Origin: Bacteroidales bacterium
GTDB lineage: Bacteria > Bacteroidota > Bacteroidia > Bacteroidales > F082
Assembly (NCBI GenBank): GCA_016291135.1
Contig: JAEFAE010000002.1
Location: 1 to 64,000, forward strand
DNA: 64,000 bases
Direction of reading: 5' to 3'
Shown: positions 48,270 to 58,026 of the stretch, piece after piece
Position numbering within the stretch: position 1 is the stretch's first letter
How the letters are laid out: each line of letters opens with the position of its first letter
Notes under the pieces: generated by a model
What the model saw: only the letters and a program-made list of their open reading frames with translations
What the model was told of the DNA's origin: nothing
Database searches by the model: none
Position numbers and translations under genes: made by a program

Positions 48270-49793
48270 TCAATTGGATTTGAGATGCTGCCTCCATTCC
48301 GCATCTTGGATCATGACGGTTTCCAGGTCGAGATGCCGTTCCTTTGCCTTCTTTTCCAGGCTTTCCCGCCATTGTTGGTTGGTATGCATGTAACGCAGCG
48401 TGATTCCGATGGGATCTTCAGGATCGGTCATCCTGAGCATGGTGTTGCGGGTGGAGGGATGGTTTTCAGCCAACGCGGGGAAATAGCGTTCCGGATTCGA
48501 ATACAACACATATTCAGCTTCGCTATGTAGGACTTGATCCAAGGATTTGCCTTGTTCGGCGGCTTTTTTCTCGATAGCGGCCATCCAGTCGTCCGTGTTG
48601 TTGATGTTCTCGATGACCTTCTGAAGGACACGGTTGACTTCCTGTTTGTTGTAGCACAGATTCACCAACGCCTGGCAAGAGAAGAGGTTGCTCATGGAAT
48701 ACAAGTTGACCGTGCAAAACGAAATCATCACAAAGTCTGTGTTGGTAAGCTGCTCGATCAGGCTGAAGTCGGCCGTTTTTTGATATTGCGGGTCGTAATA
48801 CACACTGTTGTTGTAATACCAGAAAGGATGCCGGCTGAAAAGGCTGTCGAGAGGAATATGGTAGGCGATGTTCCAGAAATAAGAGTCGCCGATAGTGATG
48901 ATAGCGGGCTTCCGAAAGGCGGTGTCGTTTGCGATATGGAAGTCGGCGTATTGGTTCGGGATCTCGCGTATGGACCGTGAGAGGTTGAGCAGTTTCTCCA
49001 GATCGTCATCGGGCCGCATGGTGGTATCGTACAAGGTCTGGCTGATCTCCAGTTGTGGTAGTTCGGTGTCTCCAAGCCATTCCATGTATCGCAGAATGGA
49101 ATCGGTGACGTGTAAGGCGGCAAGGTTGGACCAATGGGTGCCCAGTTGTGGATAGAGGGCATAGCCGACGCTGTCCTTGATCTGTTGGAACCAACGGTCG
49201 AGGTTGATATAGTTCACACCGATGCTGTCGAACAATACGGGATAGAGGTCGGCGGCGGTCAGGTGGTTTTCCTGCTTTCGGATCTTGTCGGGCAGATACT
49301 CCGGATAAACACGGGCTTTGCTGGGCTCGATGACGACAAATAGATGTTTTCCGTATTCGGCTAGAATCTCCTGCACCTTTCGGAGCCGGGTGGCCTCTAA
49401 AACGAGTTTGGGCCGGAGTTGCTCAACACTATCTATATAATTATATTGATATTCCCCACAATAGTCCTCTATAACCGCCGTATTGTACAGATAATTCTCC
49501 TTTCCAATGGTGATAGATTGCACGTTGGTTTTTTTGTAACAATCCCAAAGATATTGGTTGTAGTACCGTATAAGGCATTCGCGGAAGCCGAAATTTTCGC
49601 GGAGATATTGTTCCAGATCGTTCTGATAGTTTCCTGTGACACAGTTTTTCATTGTCAGCGCGGGAAATTCCGTCTTCTCGGTAACACCGTTAAGCGGTTT
49701 GAGTTTGAAAAGGGGCCAATGCTCTTGTACGAAAAACAGAAGGAGACAGCCGATCGTCAACAGACATAGTATATGACACAATCCTTTTTTCAT
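48270..49793 (-). CDS. AlgX/AlgJ-like SGNH protein (SGNH-1)
   Basis: IITIGDSYFWN, LYPQLGTHWSNLAALH; N-terminal TM. Confidence 0.82.
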   Translation of the reverse strand: MKKGLCHILCLLTIGCLLLFFVQEHWPLFKLKPLNGVTEKTEFPALTMKNCVTGNYQNDLEQYLRENFGFRECLIRYYNQYLWDCYKKTNVQSITIGKENYLYNTAVIEDYCGEYQYNYIDSVEQLRPKLVLEATRLRKVQEILAEYGKHLFVVIEPSKARVYPEYLPDKIRKQENHLTAADLYPVLFDSIGVNYINLDRWFQQIKDSVGYALYPQLGTHWSNLAALHVTDSILRYMEWLGDTELPQLEISQTLYDTTMRPDDDLEKLLNLSRSIREIPNQYADFHIANDTAFRKPAIITIGDSYFWNIAYHIPLDSLFSRHPFWYYNNSVYYDPQYQKTADFSLIEQLTNTDFVMISFCTVNLYSMSNLFSCQALVNLCYNKQEVNRVLQKVIENINNTDDWMAAIEKKAAEQGKSLDQVLHSEAEYVLYSNPERYFPALAENHPSTRNTMLRMTDPEDPIGITLRYMHTNQQWRESLEKKAKERHLDLETVMIQDAEWRQHLKSN

Positions 49794-49798
49794 CTGCG

Positions 49799-51148
49799 TT
49801 ATCGGACAAATCCTTTGGGTTCAATGTTCATTCGGTAGGTATAGTCGGCGTTGTCCCAGAGTGACTGTTCGAGGCTGATGCCTTTTTCCTCCGCTTGTTT
49901 CTCGACACTTTCAATCCATTCGGGAGAGGCCTTGATATTGTCTATGATCCGTTGGATCTCACTGTTTCGATAATCGAGATACAGGCGGTCGGCTTCATCG
50001 TAGTCCGCTTCCGTTTTCCATCGAAACTCGTTGTCATAGCCGCTCAGATAGCGTTCAATGAAACCATAGGGCCACAAGTGGTTGGTGGCCTCGGTGCAGA
50101 CCAGCAGCACAAACTCCTGGTTTTCAATCTCTTTTTTGTAGTCGAGGGCATCCACTTGTTGGACGGGATCCCTTTCAGGATAGACGGTCTTGTTGTAAAA
50201 CCAAAAACCGCCGTCAGTGAAGAGATGCTGCGGCAGGGCTACATTCCAGGCCCATACCGTCCACCAGTAAGAGTCAGCGATAGCCAGGACCCTTGGCCGG
50301 TAACCTTCGGTGAAGTTGAAATGCGGGTTGTCAATCGTGTTGTGTGGCAGCGGCAACAGGATGTTCATCATCCGGTAGAGATCGTCATCTTGGTTCATCA
50401 GGCCGTCGTTATCGAAACTTTCGATATAGGAATGGACCTGCGTCTGTTGACTTTTCGTCTCCATGTACCGCACCAGTGAGTCCAGGGCCAGGGAAGCCGC
50501 ATAAACAGTCCAATGGGCACTCAAGTCGCAATACACGGGATGGTCGAATTGGTCTTTTCGTTCACAGAAGTACCGATTAAAGTCAATCCAATCGACCGAT
50601 TGATCCTGAAACGCTTTCTGGTATTGTTGGTAGTTGTTGGTCTCCCTTCCCCGGTGGAGGTACTTTTCGGGAATCAGTTCGGGATAGTAGGAAGCCTTGC
50701 CCACTGTGAAAACAGGCAAAAGGGTGATGCCTTTGGTTCGGAGCATCTCCTGGATGAGTTTGATTTGCCGGGTCTTGTTGACGATTTGTTCTTCGCCGAT
50801 ATAGGTCTCTCCTGTATAGCTGATGATATAGGACTCTTCGATGAAGGTCTTTCCGTTGTTGCCTTTCACCGGCCCTATGGCCGATATTTTCCCAAAGGCG
50901 GAATACAACAATTGGTTATTAAGACGGATCATCGTCTTTCTGAACCCGGATTGTTCCGTACACCAGGTCATCAACGAATCTTGGGCGGTTTCATGGAACA
51001 GGGTCTTCAGCGTGATTACAGGTTTCGGAGTCTCCACGAAGGCACCATCCAACGGCTTTTCGTCCACAAAATGGAACACGGCCTGTAGCATGGGCAGCAA
51101 CAGCAGCACGAGAAACAGCGCAAATCCTATTTTCTTGAGTCTTTCCAT
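49799..51148 (-). CDS. AlgX/AlgJ-like SGNH protein (SGNH-2)
   Basis: VLAIADSYWWTVWAW, CDLSAHWTVYAASL; N-terminal TM. Confidence 0.78.
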   Translation of the reverse strand: MERLKKIGFALFLVLLLLPMLQAVFHFVDEKPLDGAFVETPKPVITLKTLFHETAQDSLMTWCTEQSGFRKTMIRLNNQLLYSAFGKISAIGPVKGNNGKTFIEESYIISYTGETYIGEEQIVNKTRQIKLIQEMLRTKGITLLPVFTVGKASYYPELIPEKYLHRGRETNNYQQYQKAFQDQSVDWIDFNRYFCERKDQFDHPVYCDLSAHWTVYAASLALDSLVRYMETKSQQTQVHSYIESFDNDGLMNQDDDLYRMMNILLPLPHNTIDNPHFNFTEGYRPRVLAIADSYWWTVWAWNVALPQHLFTDGGFWFYNKTVYPERDPVQQVDALDYKKEIENQEFVLLVCTEATNHLWPYGFIERYLSGYDNEFRWKTEADYDEADRLYLDYRNSEIQRIIDNIKASPEWIESVEKQAEEKGISLEQSLWDNADYTYRMNIEPKGFVR

Positions 51149-52593
51149 CAGAACCTAAAATATATGAAGGGGTTGAAACTGCCTTTGAGGATGAAAGAAG
51201 CGGAGAGTATCAGCAGGACGACCATCAGCAGGCTGACGAGCGCATATTGTCTAGGCCGATAGGCCTTTTTGTTGAAGAAGAAATCCAGGGTTTTTTGTCC
51301 CGCTTGGGTCATCCCGAAGAAGGAGAAGAAGGCGGCGATGACCAAAGTGGTGACAAACTGCGGGTTGCAGAAGGCCACAGGGTTGTTGCCGTGGAAGCCG
51401 AACAGGGTGCCAAGATACTGGATGGCATAGCCAAGCGTGTCGGCGCGGAAGAACACCCAGCCGATCATGACTAGGAAGAAGGTAAGGAGCGTGGAGAATG
51501 GGGAGTGAAGCGTAGATAGTTTTCCGTTTTCCACCTTTCGCTTCCCTTTTAACAATTTGTCCAGACAGATGAAGATGCCGTGGTAGGCGCCCCAGACCAC
51601 AAAGTTCCAGGAGGCACCGTGCCAGAGCCCCGACAGGAAGAAGACGATCCAGAGGTTGAGATAGGTTCTGCCCCGGCCTTTGCGGTTACCTCCCAGCGGG
51701 ATGTATAGATAATCCATCATCCAGTTGCCTAGGGTGATGTGCCAGCGTTTCCAGAACTCGGTGATGCTTTTGCTGATATAGGGACAGTTGAAGTTTTCCG
51801 GGAACTTGAAGCCAATCATCCGTCCGATACCGATGGCCATGTCGGAATACCCCGAGAAGTCGAAATAGATCTGGAAGGTGTAGGCAAGGATGCCCAACCA
51901 AGCGGTCCCCACCCCGATTTCGGTGGCGGGCTGGGCAAACACCTGATCGACATATTCTGCCATAATGTTGGCAATCAACATCTTCTTCGAGAGTCCGATA
52001 ATAAAACGGTACATGCCAAGCAGCTTGTTGTCAATGGTCTCGTTGGCTTGCCTGTCAACCAGTTGCTCGGCGACTTCGTTGTAGCGCACGATGGGTCCCG
52101 CGATCAGTTGCGGGAAAAGCATGATGAACAGCGCGTAGTCAGCGATGTTGTCCAACGAGGCTGCCGTCTTTCGATAGACGTCGATGCTACAGCTCATTTT
52201 CTGGAACGTAAAGAAGGAGATGCCGATGGGCAGTACCACCTTGGTCCATCTCACAGGGCTGCTTCCAAAGACGGCTAGCAGACTGTTGAAGTTCTCGATG
52301 AAGAAATTGGCGTATTTAAAATAGGCCAGCAACCCGATGTTCAAGACCACGGACAGCAGCAAAAACAACTTGCGTCGTTTGGGATCTTCGCTTTTGCTGA
52401 TCTGACGGACCAGAAAGTAGTCGATCAGGATGGAAAGCAGCAACACTATCAAGAACCTGGGTGATCCAAATCCGTAGAACACCAGGCTCGCCAGCAGCGC
52501 AATCCCGTTTTTGTATTTCCTGTCAGCAAGGAAATACAGCACCAAGAACAGGGGCAGGAAATAAAACAAGAAGATGCTGCTACTGAATACCAT
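51148..52593 (-). CDS. MBOAT family O-acyltransferase (MBOAT-2)
   Basis: LFPQLIAGPIVRYNEVAEQL, YFDFSGYSDMAIGIGRMIGFKFPENFNCPY, LSGLWHGASWNFVVWG. Confidence 0.93.
   Translation of the reverse strand: MVFSSSIFLFYFLPLFLVLYFLADRKYKNGIALLASLVFYGFGSPRFLIVLLLSILIDYFLVRQISKSEDPKRRKLFLLLSVVLNIGLLAYFKYANFFIENFNSLLAVFGSSPVRWTKVVLPIGISFFTFQKMSCSIDVYRKTAASLDNIADYALFIMLFPQLIAGPIVRYNEVAEQLVDRQANETIDNKLLGMYRFIIGLSKKMLIANIMAEYVDQVFAQPATEIGVGTAWLGILAYTFQIYFDFSGYSDMAIGIGRMIGFKFPENFNCPYISKSITEFWKRWHITLGNWMMDYLYIPLGGNRKGRGRTYLNLWIVFFLSGLWHGASWNFVVWGAYHGIFICLDKLLKGKRKVENGKLSTLHSPFSTLLTFFLVMIGWVFFRADTLGYAIQYLGTLFGFHGNNPVAFCNPQFVTTLVIAAFFSFFGMTQAGQKTLDFFFNKKAYRPRQYALVSLLMVVLLILSASFILKGSFNPFIYFRF
51481..51545. repeat. 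Degenerate heptamer repeat inside MBOAT-2
   Basis: minus strand gtggaaa acggaaa actatct acgcttc actcccc attctcc acgctcc. Confidence 0.65.
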
Positions 52594-52607
52594 GTTTCGT
52601 GTATTGT

Positions 52608-53930
52608 TTATGGTGCAAAGTTACGTTTTTTTCGGTGTTCCAAGAAATAAATAGCGTTAATGCGGAGATTGTCCTCAACGGACAGTTTTTTTGCTTCGGC
52701 TTGATCGACAACGGCTTGATACCATTCGGGATTATTCCGGATGATTTCCATCATTTCTTGTATCTCGTCATCTTGGAGACGGTACATGTCGAGTGCTTTG
52801 ACCGGAAATCCCGACATGAAGTTATACAACATGGGCGCGGTATTGATGCCTAAGACGATATCGGCGTTTTTCAAGGTCTTCGAAGTGCCTTTGATGTTAT
52901 TGAAAGGCACGTTCCAGTAGCCTTGAGAGGAATACACATTCATCAGATACTGCCAAAAATCCCATTGCTTAAAGGCATCTTTAAAGCATGAAAACATCAG
53001 CTGGTCAAAGTAACTGTCGCCGATGACGAGCAGGTTGGGCCGGTCTTTGCCGACGGTGTCGCTCAAGGTGTATAAAGGCCTTGGCCGCGCAGGCTTTGGC
53101 CAGGGAAACAACAGGTTCATGCTTTTCTCCAGCTCCCAGTCGTAATCACTATAGTCGGAAGTGACATTCTCATCAATAAGCTGGATGGTCGGCAGGTCGT
53201 AGCCAGTCAGCGCACGGAGTGTTTTCAGAATGGTGTCGGCAGCCATGGGAATCATGTATTCAGACCAGTGGGAAGCGGCCTTGGTGTATAATGGATAGGC
53301 CGAGGTGTCTCTGACTGACTGGAAGTAATGGTACAGGTCGATATGCGGAATGTGATACTCTTTGAAGAGTTCGATGTAATATTCTTCCAAACAGAAATCA
53401 GCAATGTGCTCGCGGTAGTACTTGGGCATCTTCTCGGGATAAAGGGCTGTTTTTGTAGGAGCAAAGACATAGAGAAAATAAGTGCCATGCTGTCGTAGCG
53501 TGTCGATAAGGGTTACGGTCTCCTGTGCGTGAAGCCTCGCCTGCGACTTGGCTTCTTCCATGCTCCCGAACTTGTTGAGAAGGGTCTGGCCAGTGATTTC
53601 GTTCAAATACATGTTGAGGAACAACTCTTTGTCTTCTCCTTCCTGGATATTGTTGTTGGAGATTTTATGGAAACAGTTGTACAGGTATTGATTATAGAGC
53701 CGGATCCAAAACTCCCGAAAGCCTGTATTCCTTTTGGCGTGTTCGGTCAGATAATCCTGATAGGAGCCATCATAAAAAGTCTTGAATTGCAGCGGTTGGG
53801 CCTTTTCCTCTTTCGGGTATCCAAACAAGGGGTTCATTTTAACGACACGGGTGAATCCTTGCGTCATGATGGCGGTCAACACGACCAGGACGCAAATGAA
53901 TTGTATCAGAAAATGACGTTGTTTTCTCAT
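52608..53930 (-). CDS. AlgX/AlgJ-like SGNH protein (SGNH-3)
   Basis: LLVIGDSYFDQLMFSCF, TKAASHWSEYMIPM. Confidence 0.82.
   Translation of the reverse strand: MRKQRHFLIQFICVLVVLTAIMTQGFTRVVKMNPLFGYPKEEKAQPLQFKTFYDGSYQDYLTEHAKRNTGFREFWIRLYNQYLYNCFHKISNNNIQEGEDKELFLNMYLNEITGQTLLNKFGSMEEAKSQARLHAQETVTLIDTLRQHGTYFLYVFAPTKTALYPEKMPKYYREHIADFCLEEYYIELFKEYHIPHIDLYHYFQSVRDTSAYPLYTKAASHWSEYMIPMAADTILKTLRALTGYDLPTIQLIDENVTSDYSDYDWELEKSMNLLFPWPKPARPRPLYTLSDTVGKDRPNLLVIGDSYFDQLMFSCFKDAFKQWDFWQYLMNVYSSQGYWNVPFNNIKGTSKTLKNADIVLGINTAPMLYNFMSGFPVKALDMYRLQDDEIQEMMEIIRNNPEWYQAVVDQAEAKKLSVEDNLRINAIYFLEHRKKRNFAP
52616..52623 (-). promoter_or_regulatory. -7 box TAACTTTG inside 3' end of SGNH-3, upstream of MBOAT-2
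   Basis: CGTAACTTTGCACCATAA encodes the C-terminal RNFAP* codons of SGNH-3. Confidence 0.45.
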
Positions 53931-53933
53931 GGA

Positions 53934-55352
53934 TTAGAATCGGAAGTAGATGAAGGGATTGAAGTCGGAGACACAGAGTGCGCCAGTGGATAGGATCAGA
54001 AGAACCAGCGTGATGGCAAACATGATCCAGGATAGTCTTCGGGAATAGTGCTCGGCAAAGACGGTGTCTTGCAGCTTCTTTCCGCCCTTAGTGAGGGTGA
54101 GGAAGGAGAAAACCAAGGCGATGACGAGGGTGGCCCAGAACTGCGCATCGGCGGTTCCATGAAGGCCCTGCCTGAAGGAGAAGAGCGCAGCATAATACCC
54201 GCCTGCACCGAGGATGTCATCCGCCCTGAAGAGCACCCAGCCCATCATGACGAGGAAGAAAGTGGTGAGAGTGGAAAGTGGAAAGTGGAAAGTTTTCCGT
54301 TTTCCACTTAACAGCTTGTCGATGCAGATGAAGAATCCGTGGAAGGCTCCCCAGAGCACGAAGTTCCAGGAGGCGCCATGCCACAAGCCCGAGAGCAGGA
54401 AACAGAGCCACAAATTGAGGTACATTCGTCCTCTGCCTTTGCGGTTGCCACCCAGCGGGATGTAGAGATAATGCATGATGAAGTTACCCAGGGTCATATG
54501 CCAGCGTTTCCAGAACTCGGTGATGCTCTTGCTGGTATAAGGGTCGTTGAAGTTCTCCGGGAACCGGAAGCCCATCATCATGCCCAAGCCGATGGCCATG
54601 TCGGAATAGCCCGAGAAGTCGAAGTAGATCTGCATGGTATAGGCCAAGATGCCCAGCCAGGCGCTTCCGGTGGACAACTCGGCGTAGTTCATGCCGAAGA
54701 CCTGGTCGGCATACAAGGCCAAGGTGTTGGCGATGAGCACTTTCTTGCTCAAGCCGATGACGAAACGGTAAAAGCCCAGGGCTCGGCCTTCCATGGTGCT
54801 CTCGCGAGAGACCAGCTGTTCGGCCACGGTATTGTAGTTGACGATGGGACCGGCGATGAGCTGGGGAAACATCATGATGTACACCACATAGTCGGTGAGC
54901 TTCTTGCTGGGAGGGGTCGTGCCGCGAAACACGTCGAGGGTATAAGTGATCGACTGGAAGGTGAAGAACGAGATGCCAATGGGCAAGGCCACCTTCATCC
55001 AACCAACGGGCTCATGGTGGAACCAGCCAATGATAGCGTTGAGGTTTTCCATGAGAAAGTTGGCGTATTTGAAATAGATCAACAGCCCTAGCGACATGAT
55101 GATGGAAAGGGCACACAAAACACCTTTCATCTTTAACCTTTCACCTTTCACCTTCGCCATACCTCGCACCAAAAAATAGTTGATGATGCATTCTCCCACC
55201 AGCACCAACACAAAATCGGGTGCTCCATAGGCATAAAAGACCAGGGAAAATAGCAACAGGGTATAGTTCCTGAATTTCCGCGGGGTGAGATAATACACTA
55301 TTAGAAATATGGGTAGGAAAAAGAAAAGAAATATGTTACTACTGAATACCAT
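53934..55352 (-). CDS. MBOAT family O-acyltransferase (MBOAT-3)
   Basis: FPQLIAGPIVNYNTVAEQL, YFDFSGYSDMAIGLGMMMGFRFPENFNDPY, LSGLWHGASWNFVLWG. Confidence 0.93.
   Translation of the reverse strand: MVFSSNIFLFFFLPIFLIVYYLTPRKFRNYTLLLFSLVFYAYGAPDFVLVLVGECIINYFLVRGMAKVKGERLKMKGVLCALSIIMSLGLLIYFKYANFLMENLNAIIGWFHHEPVGWMKVALPIGISFFTFQSITYTLDVFRGTTPPSKKLTDYVVYIMMFPQLIAGPIVNYNTVAEQLVSRESTMEGRALGFYRFVIGLSKKVLIANTLALYADQVFGMNYAELSTGSAWLGILAYTMQIYFDFSGYSDMAIGLGMMMGFRFPENFNDPYTSKSITEFWKRWHMTLGNFIMHYLYIPLGGNRKGRGRMYLNLWLCFLLSGLWHGASWNFVLWGAFHGFFICIDKLLSGKRKTFHFPLSTLTTFFLVMMGWVLFRADDILGAGGYYAALFSFRQGLHGTADAQFWATLVIALVFSFLTLTKGGKKLQDTVFAEHYSRRLSWIMFAITLVLLILSTGALCVSDFNPFIYFRF
54261..54311. repeat. Heptamer repeat inside MBOAT-3 (site 1)
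   Basis: agtggtg agagtgg aaagtgg aaagtgg aaagttt tccgttt tccactt. Confidence 0.92.
55123..55157. repeat. Heptamer repeat inside MBOAT-3 (site 2)
   Basis: cctttca tctttaa cctttca cctttca ccttcgc. Confidence 0.92.
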
Positions 55353-55354
55353 GG

Positions 55355-56704
55355 TTATTGTTGTTTTGACATTTCTTGGTGTTTTTGTTTATTGGTTCGA
55401 AGGACGTAATCAGCATTGTCCAACAGGTTCTCCTCCACGGTGATTCCGCGTTCTTTAGCCTGTTCAACCACCTTCTGGTACCATTCGGGATTGGATTTGA
55501 TATTGTTGATGATAAGGGCAATGGCTTCCTCGTCACTGATGCCCCCGTTACGCAGCTGTTCTTCGGCGAAGGGGATGAATCCGAACATGTATTTTGACAT
55601 GAAAGAGGTGGTGAACATAGCGATGATCAAGTCGCTGTCCTCGATCACCTCGTTGGCGGTGAGGATCATGTTCATGTGTTTTCCGTTGTAAAACGGCCGT
55701 GATGAGTAGATGTCTCTGTTATAAATCCAATAATCCCATTCGTTGAAAGCGTTCACGAAACAGCTGTTCTTGAGTTGTTTAAAATAGCTGTCTCCGACCA
55801 ACAACAGGTTGATGCGGTCTTTCCCTATGGTATCCTTTAGGGTAAATTCGGGTTGAGGGATTGCCGGTTTTCGAAAGGGAAACAAGAGGTTCAGGTTGTC
55901 TTCCAGTTCGCTGTCCGATCCAGAGTAGTCGGTGGTTAGATTCCAGTCGAGTATCTCTATCGAAGGCATGGCTTTTCCCGTGACCTCCTCGATTTTCCTG
56001 AAAAGCGAGTCGCACACGAAAGGAATAGTGGATTCAGCCCAGTGGGTACCCGTTTGGGCATACAGGGGATAGGGGAATTCGTCTTTTATCTGCTGGAAAT
56101 AATGATAGAAATCAATATAAGGAATGCCTTTTTCCTCAAATAGTTTAATATAATACTCAATAAGTTGAAAATCAGATATTTCATCTTTGTAAGGCTGGGG
56201 CATGTATTCGGGATAAACGGCTGTTTTGGAAGGGCAGAACACAAACAAAAAATCCGTACCGCGTTGCTTTATGATGTTGATGAACTCCAGCGTTTCCTCC
56301 ACGTTCTTCACGGCATCGGCCTTGGCGTTCTCCACGCTGCCGAGATCCCAGATCAGCTTCTTTCCTGTGATGTCGTTCAAATACATGGTCAAGTAGAACT
56401 CATTGTTTGAACCTTTGACGATGTTGCTATTGGTGATTTTGCCGAAACAAGTGTAAACCGCTTGGTTGTAGCATCGGATGAAAAACTCCCGGAAACCCGT
56501 GCGTTGCTTGGCGTAACTGGTGAGGAAATTTTGATAAGTCCCGTTGTAACACTTTTTGAAGGTCAGGGTATCTTTCGTGATCTCGTCGGTGAATCCATTG
56601 AGGGGTTTCATCTTTACCATGGGGAAAAACCCTTGGAGCATGATGGCGATCAGTAGGGTCATCATGACGACAAAGGGGATGGTAAAGTGTTTCTTGGCGT
56701 TCAT
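55355..56704 (-). CDS. AlgX/AlgJ-like SGNH protein (SGNH-4)
   Basis: LLLVGDSYFKQLKNSCF, AQTGTHWAESTIPF. Confidence 0.82.
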   Translation of the reverse strand: MNAKKHFTIPFVVMMTLLIAIMLQGFFPMVKMKPLNGFTDEITKDTLTFKKCYNGTYQNFLTSYAKQRTGFREFFIRCYNQAVYTCFGKITNSNIVKGSNNEFYLTMYLNDITGKKLIWDLGSVENAKADAVKNVEETLEFINIIKQRGTDFLFVFCPSKTAVYPEYMPQPYKDEISDFQLIEYYIKLFEEKGIPYIDFYHYFQQIKDEFPYPLYAQTGTHWAESTIPFVCDSLFRKIEEVTGKAMPSIEILDWNLTTDYSGSDSELEDNLNLLFPFRKPAIPQPEFTLKDTIGKDRINLLLVGDSYFKQLKNSCFVNAFNEWDYWIYNRDIYSSRPFYNGKHMNMILTANEVIEDSDLIIAMFTTSFMSKYMFGFIPFAEEQLRNGGISDEEAIALIINNIKSNPEWYQKVVEQAKERGITVEENLLDNADYVLRTNKQKHQEMSKQQ

Positions 56705-58026
56705 TGTTTATGGCTGTTTAATACATAGATGGCATTGTCGCGAAGGTTGTCCTCCACGCTCAGATTCCTTTCCGCGGCCTGCTTGACGATGGCTTCGTAC
56801 CATTCGGGGTTGCTTTTGATCTCTTCCATCTTCAACAGGATGGTCTCTTCCTCGTTGAGCGGACCGTGTGCAAACAGGTTGAAGGCGCGTTGCTCGAATC
56901 CCCAAAGGTATTCGTAGATGTAAGGAGAGGTGACGATCGCCATGACGATGTCGGCGTCCTCGAGCATTTGGTAAGCCTCTGCGTAATAATCCACTTTTTT
57001 CCAGTTCAGGTTCTCGCGCAGGGTAAGCAGATTCTCGTTGTACCGCCAATAGTCGCAGTAATGGAAGGCGTCGTTGAAACACGACCTCTTGACTTGGATG
57101 AAATAGCTGTCGCCTACCACCAGCAGGTTGGGGTGGTCTTTCCCTACCGTGTCGGTCAATCGGAAGACGGGTCTTCCCACCGGAGGTTTCTCAACAGGGA
57201 AGTAAAGGTTCATCAAAGCCTCCAGCTCGCCGTCTTGATTGGAATAATCGGTGGTGATGTTTTCGTCGATGACTTCTATGCTTGGCAGGGAATAACCCGT
57301 CACCACTTCCAAGGCCCTGAAGAGGGTGTCGACAACAAAGGGGATGGAGGCCTCCGACCAGTGCGATCCATAGCGGGTGTAGAGCGGGTAGGAGACGGTG
57401 TCTTTGATGTCCCTGAAGCAGTGAAATAGGTCGAGGTAGGGAATACCCGCCTCCTTGAACAGCTCGATGTAGTACTCCGAAAGTATGAAATGAGGTTGTT
57501 TCAGACAATTCTGATAGGCGTTAGGCAGGTTCTCCTGATCGGTATATACTTTCGAGGGGGCAAAGACGAACAGGAAGTCGGTGTGGTGCTGATGTAGGGT
57601 GTCGATCAGCCGAAGCGTCTCCTTCACGTTGTCGCGAGCGACCGCCTTGGCTCGTTCCTCTGTTTCAAAGAACTCTTTCACTCGTTTGCCGGAGATATCG
57701 TCAAGATACATCGTCATGTACAGTTCCTTGTTTTTCCCACAAACCACATTGTCGTTGCTGATTTTGTCAAAGCACCAATAACACAGCTGGTTATAACTTC
57801 TAATAAGGAATTCCCGGAAGCCGGTATGCACGCGGGCATAGTCGGTCAGGTACTCTTGGAAAGATCCGTCCATCCAAGTGTCCCTGTTGAGTTTGACGCG
57901 CGATTTTGCATCGTAAAATCCACTTAGGGACTTAGCCGGAATCCAGTGGGTGAAGCCTTGCACCAGAGAGGCCGTCATCAACAGCATGAGGCAAAGAAAA
58001 GGAATGATGAAATGACGCTGTTTCAT
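56701..58026 (-). CDS. AlgX/AlgJ-like SGNH protein (SGNH-5)
   Basis: LLVVGDSYFIQVKRSCF, TRYGSHWSEASIPF; 4-nt overlaps with both neighbours. Confidence 0.82.
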   Translation of the reverse strand: MKQRHFIIPFLCLMLLMTASLVQGFTHWIPAKSLSGFYDAKSRVKLNRDTWMDGSFQEYLTDYARVHTGFREFLIRSYNQLCYWCFDKISNDNVVCGKNKELYMTMYLDDISGKRVKEFFETEERAKAVARDNVKETLRLIDTLHQHHTDFLFVFAPSKVYTDQENLPNAYQNCLKQPHFILSEYYIELFKEAGIPYLDLFHCFRDIKDTVSYPLYTRYGSHWSEASIPFVVDTLFRALEVVTGYSLPSIEVIDENITTDYSNQDGELEALMNLYFPVEKPPVGRPVFRLTDTVGKDHPNLLVVGDSYFIQVKRSCFNDAFHYCDYWRYNENLLTLRENLNWKKVDYYAEAYQMLEDADIVMAIVTSPYIYEYLWGFEQRAFNLFAHGPLNEEETILLKMEEIKSNPEWYEAIVKQAAERNLSVEDNLRDNAIYVLNSHKQ

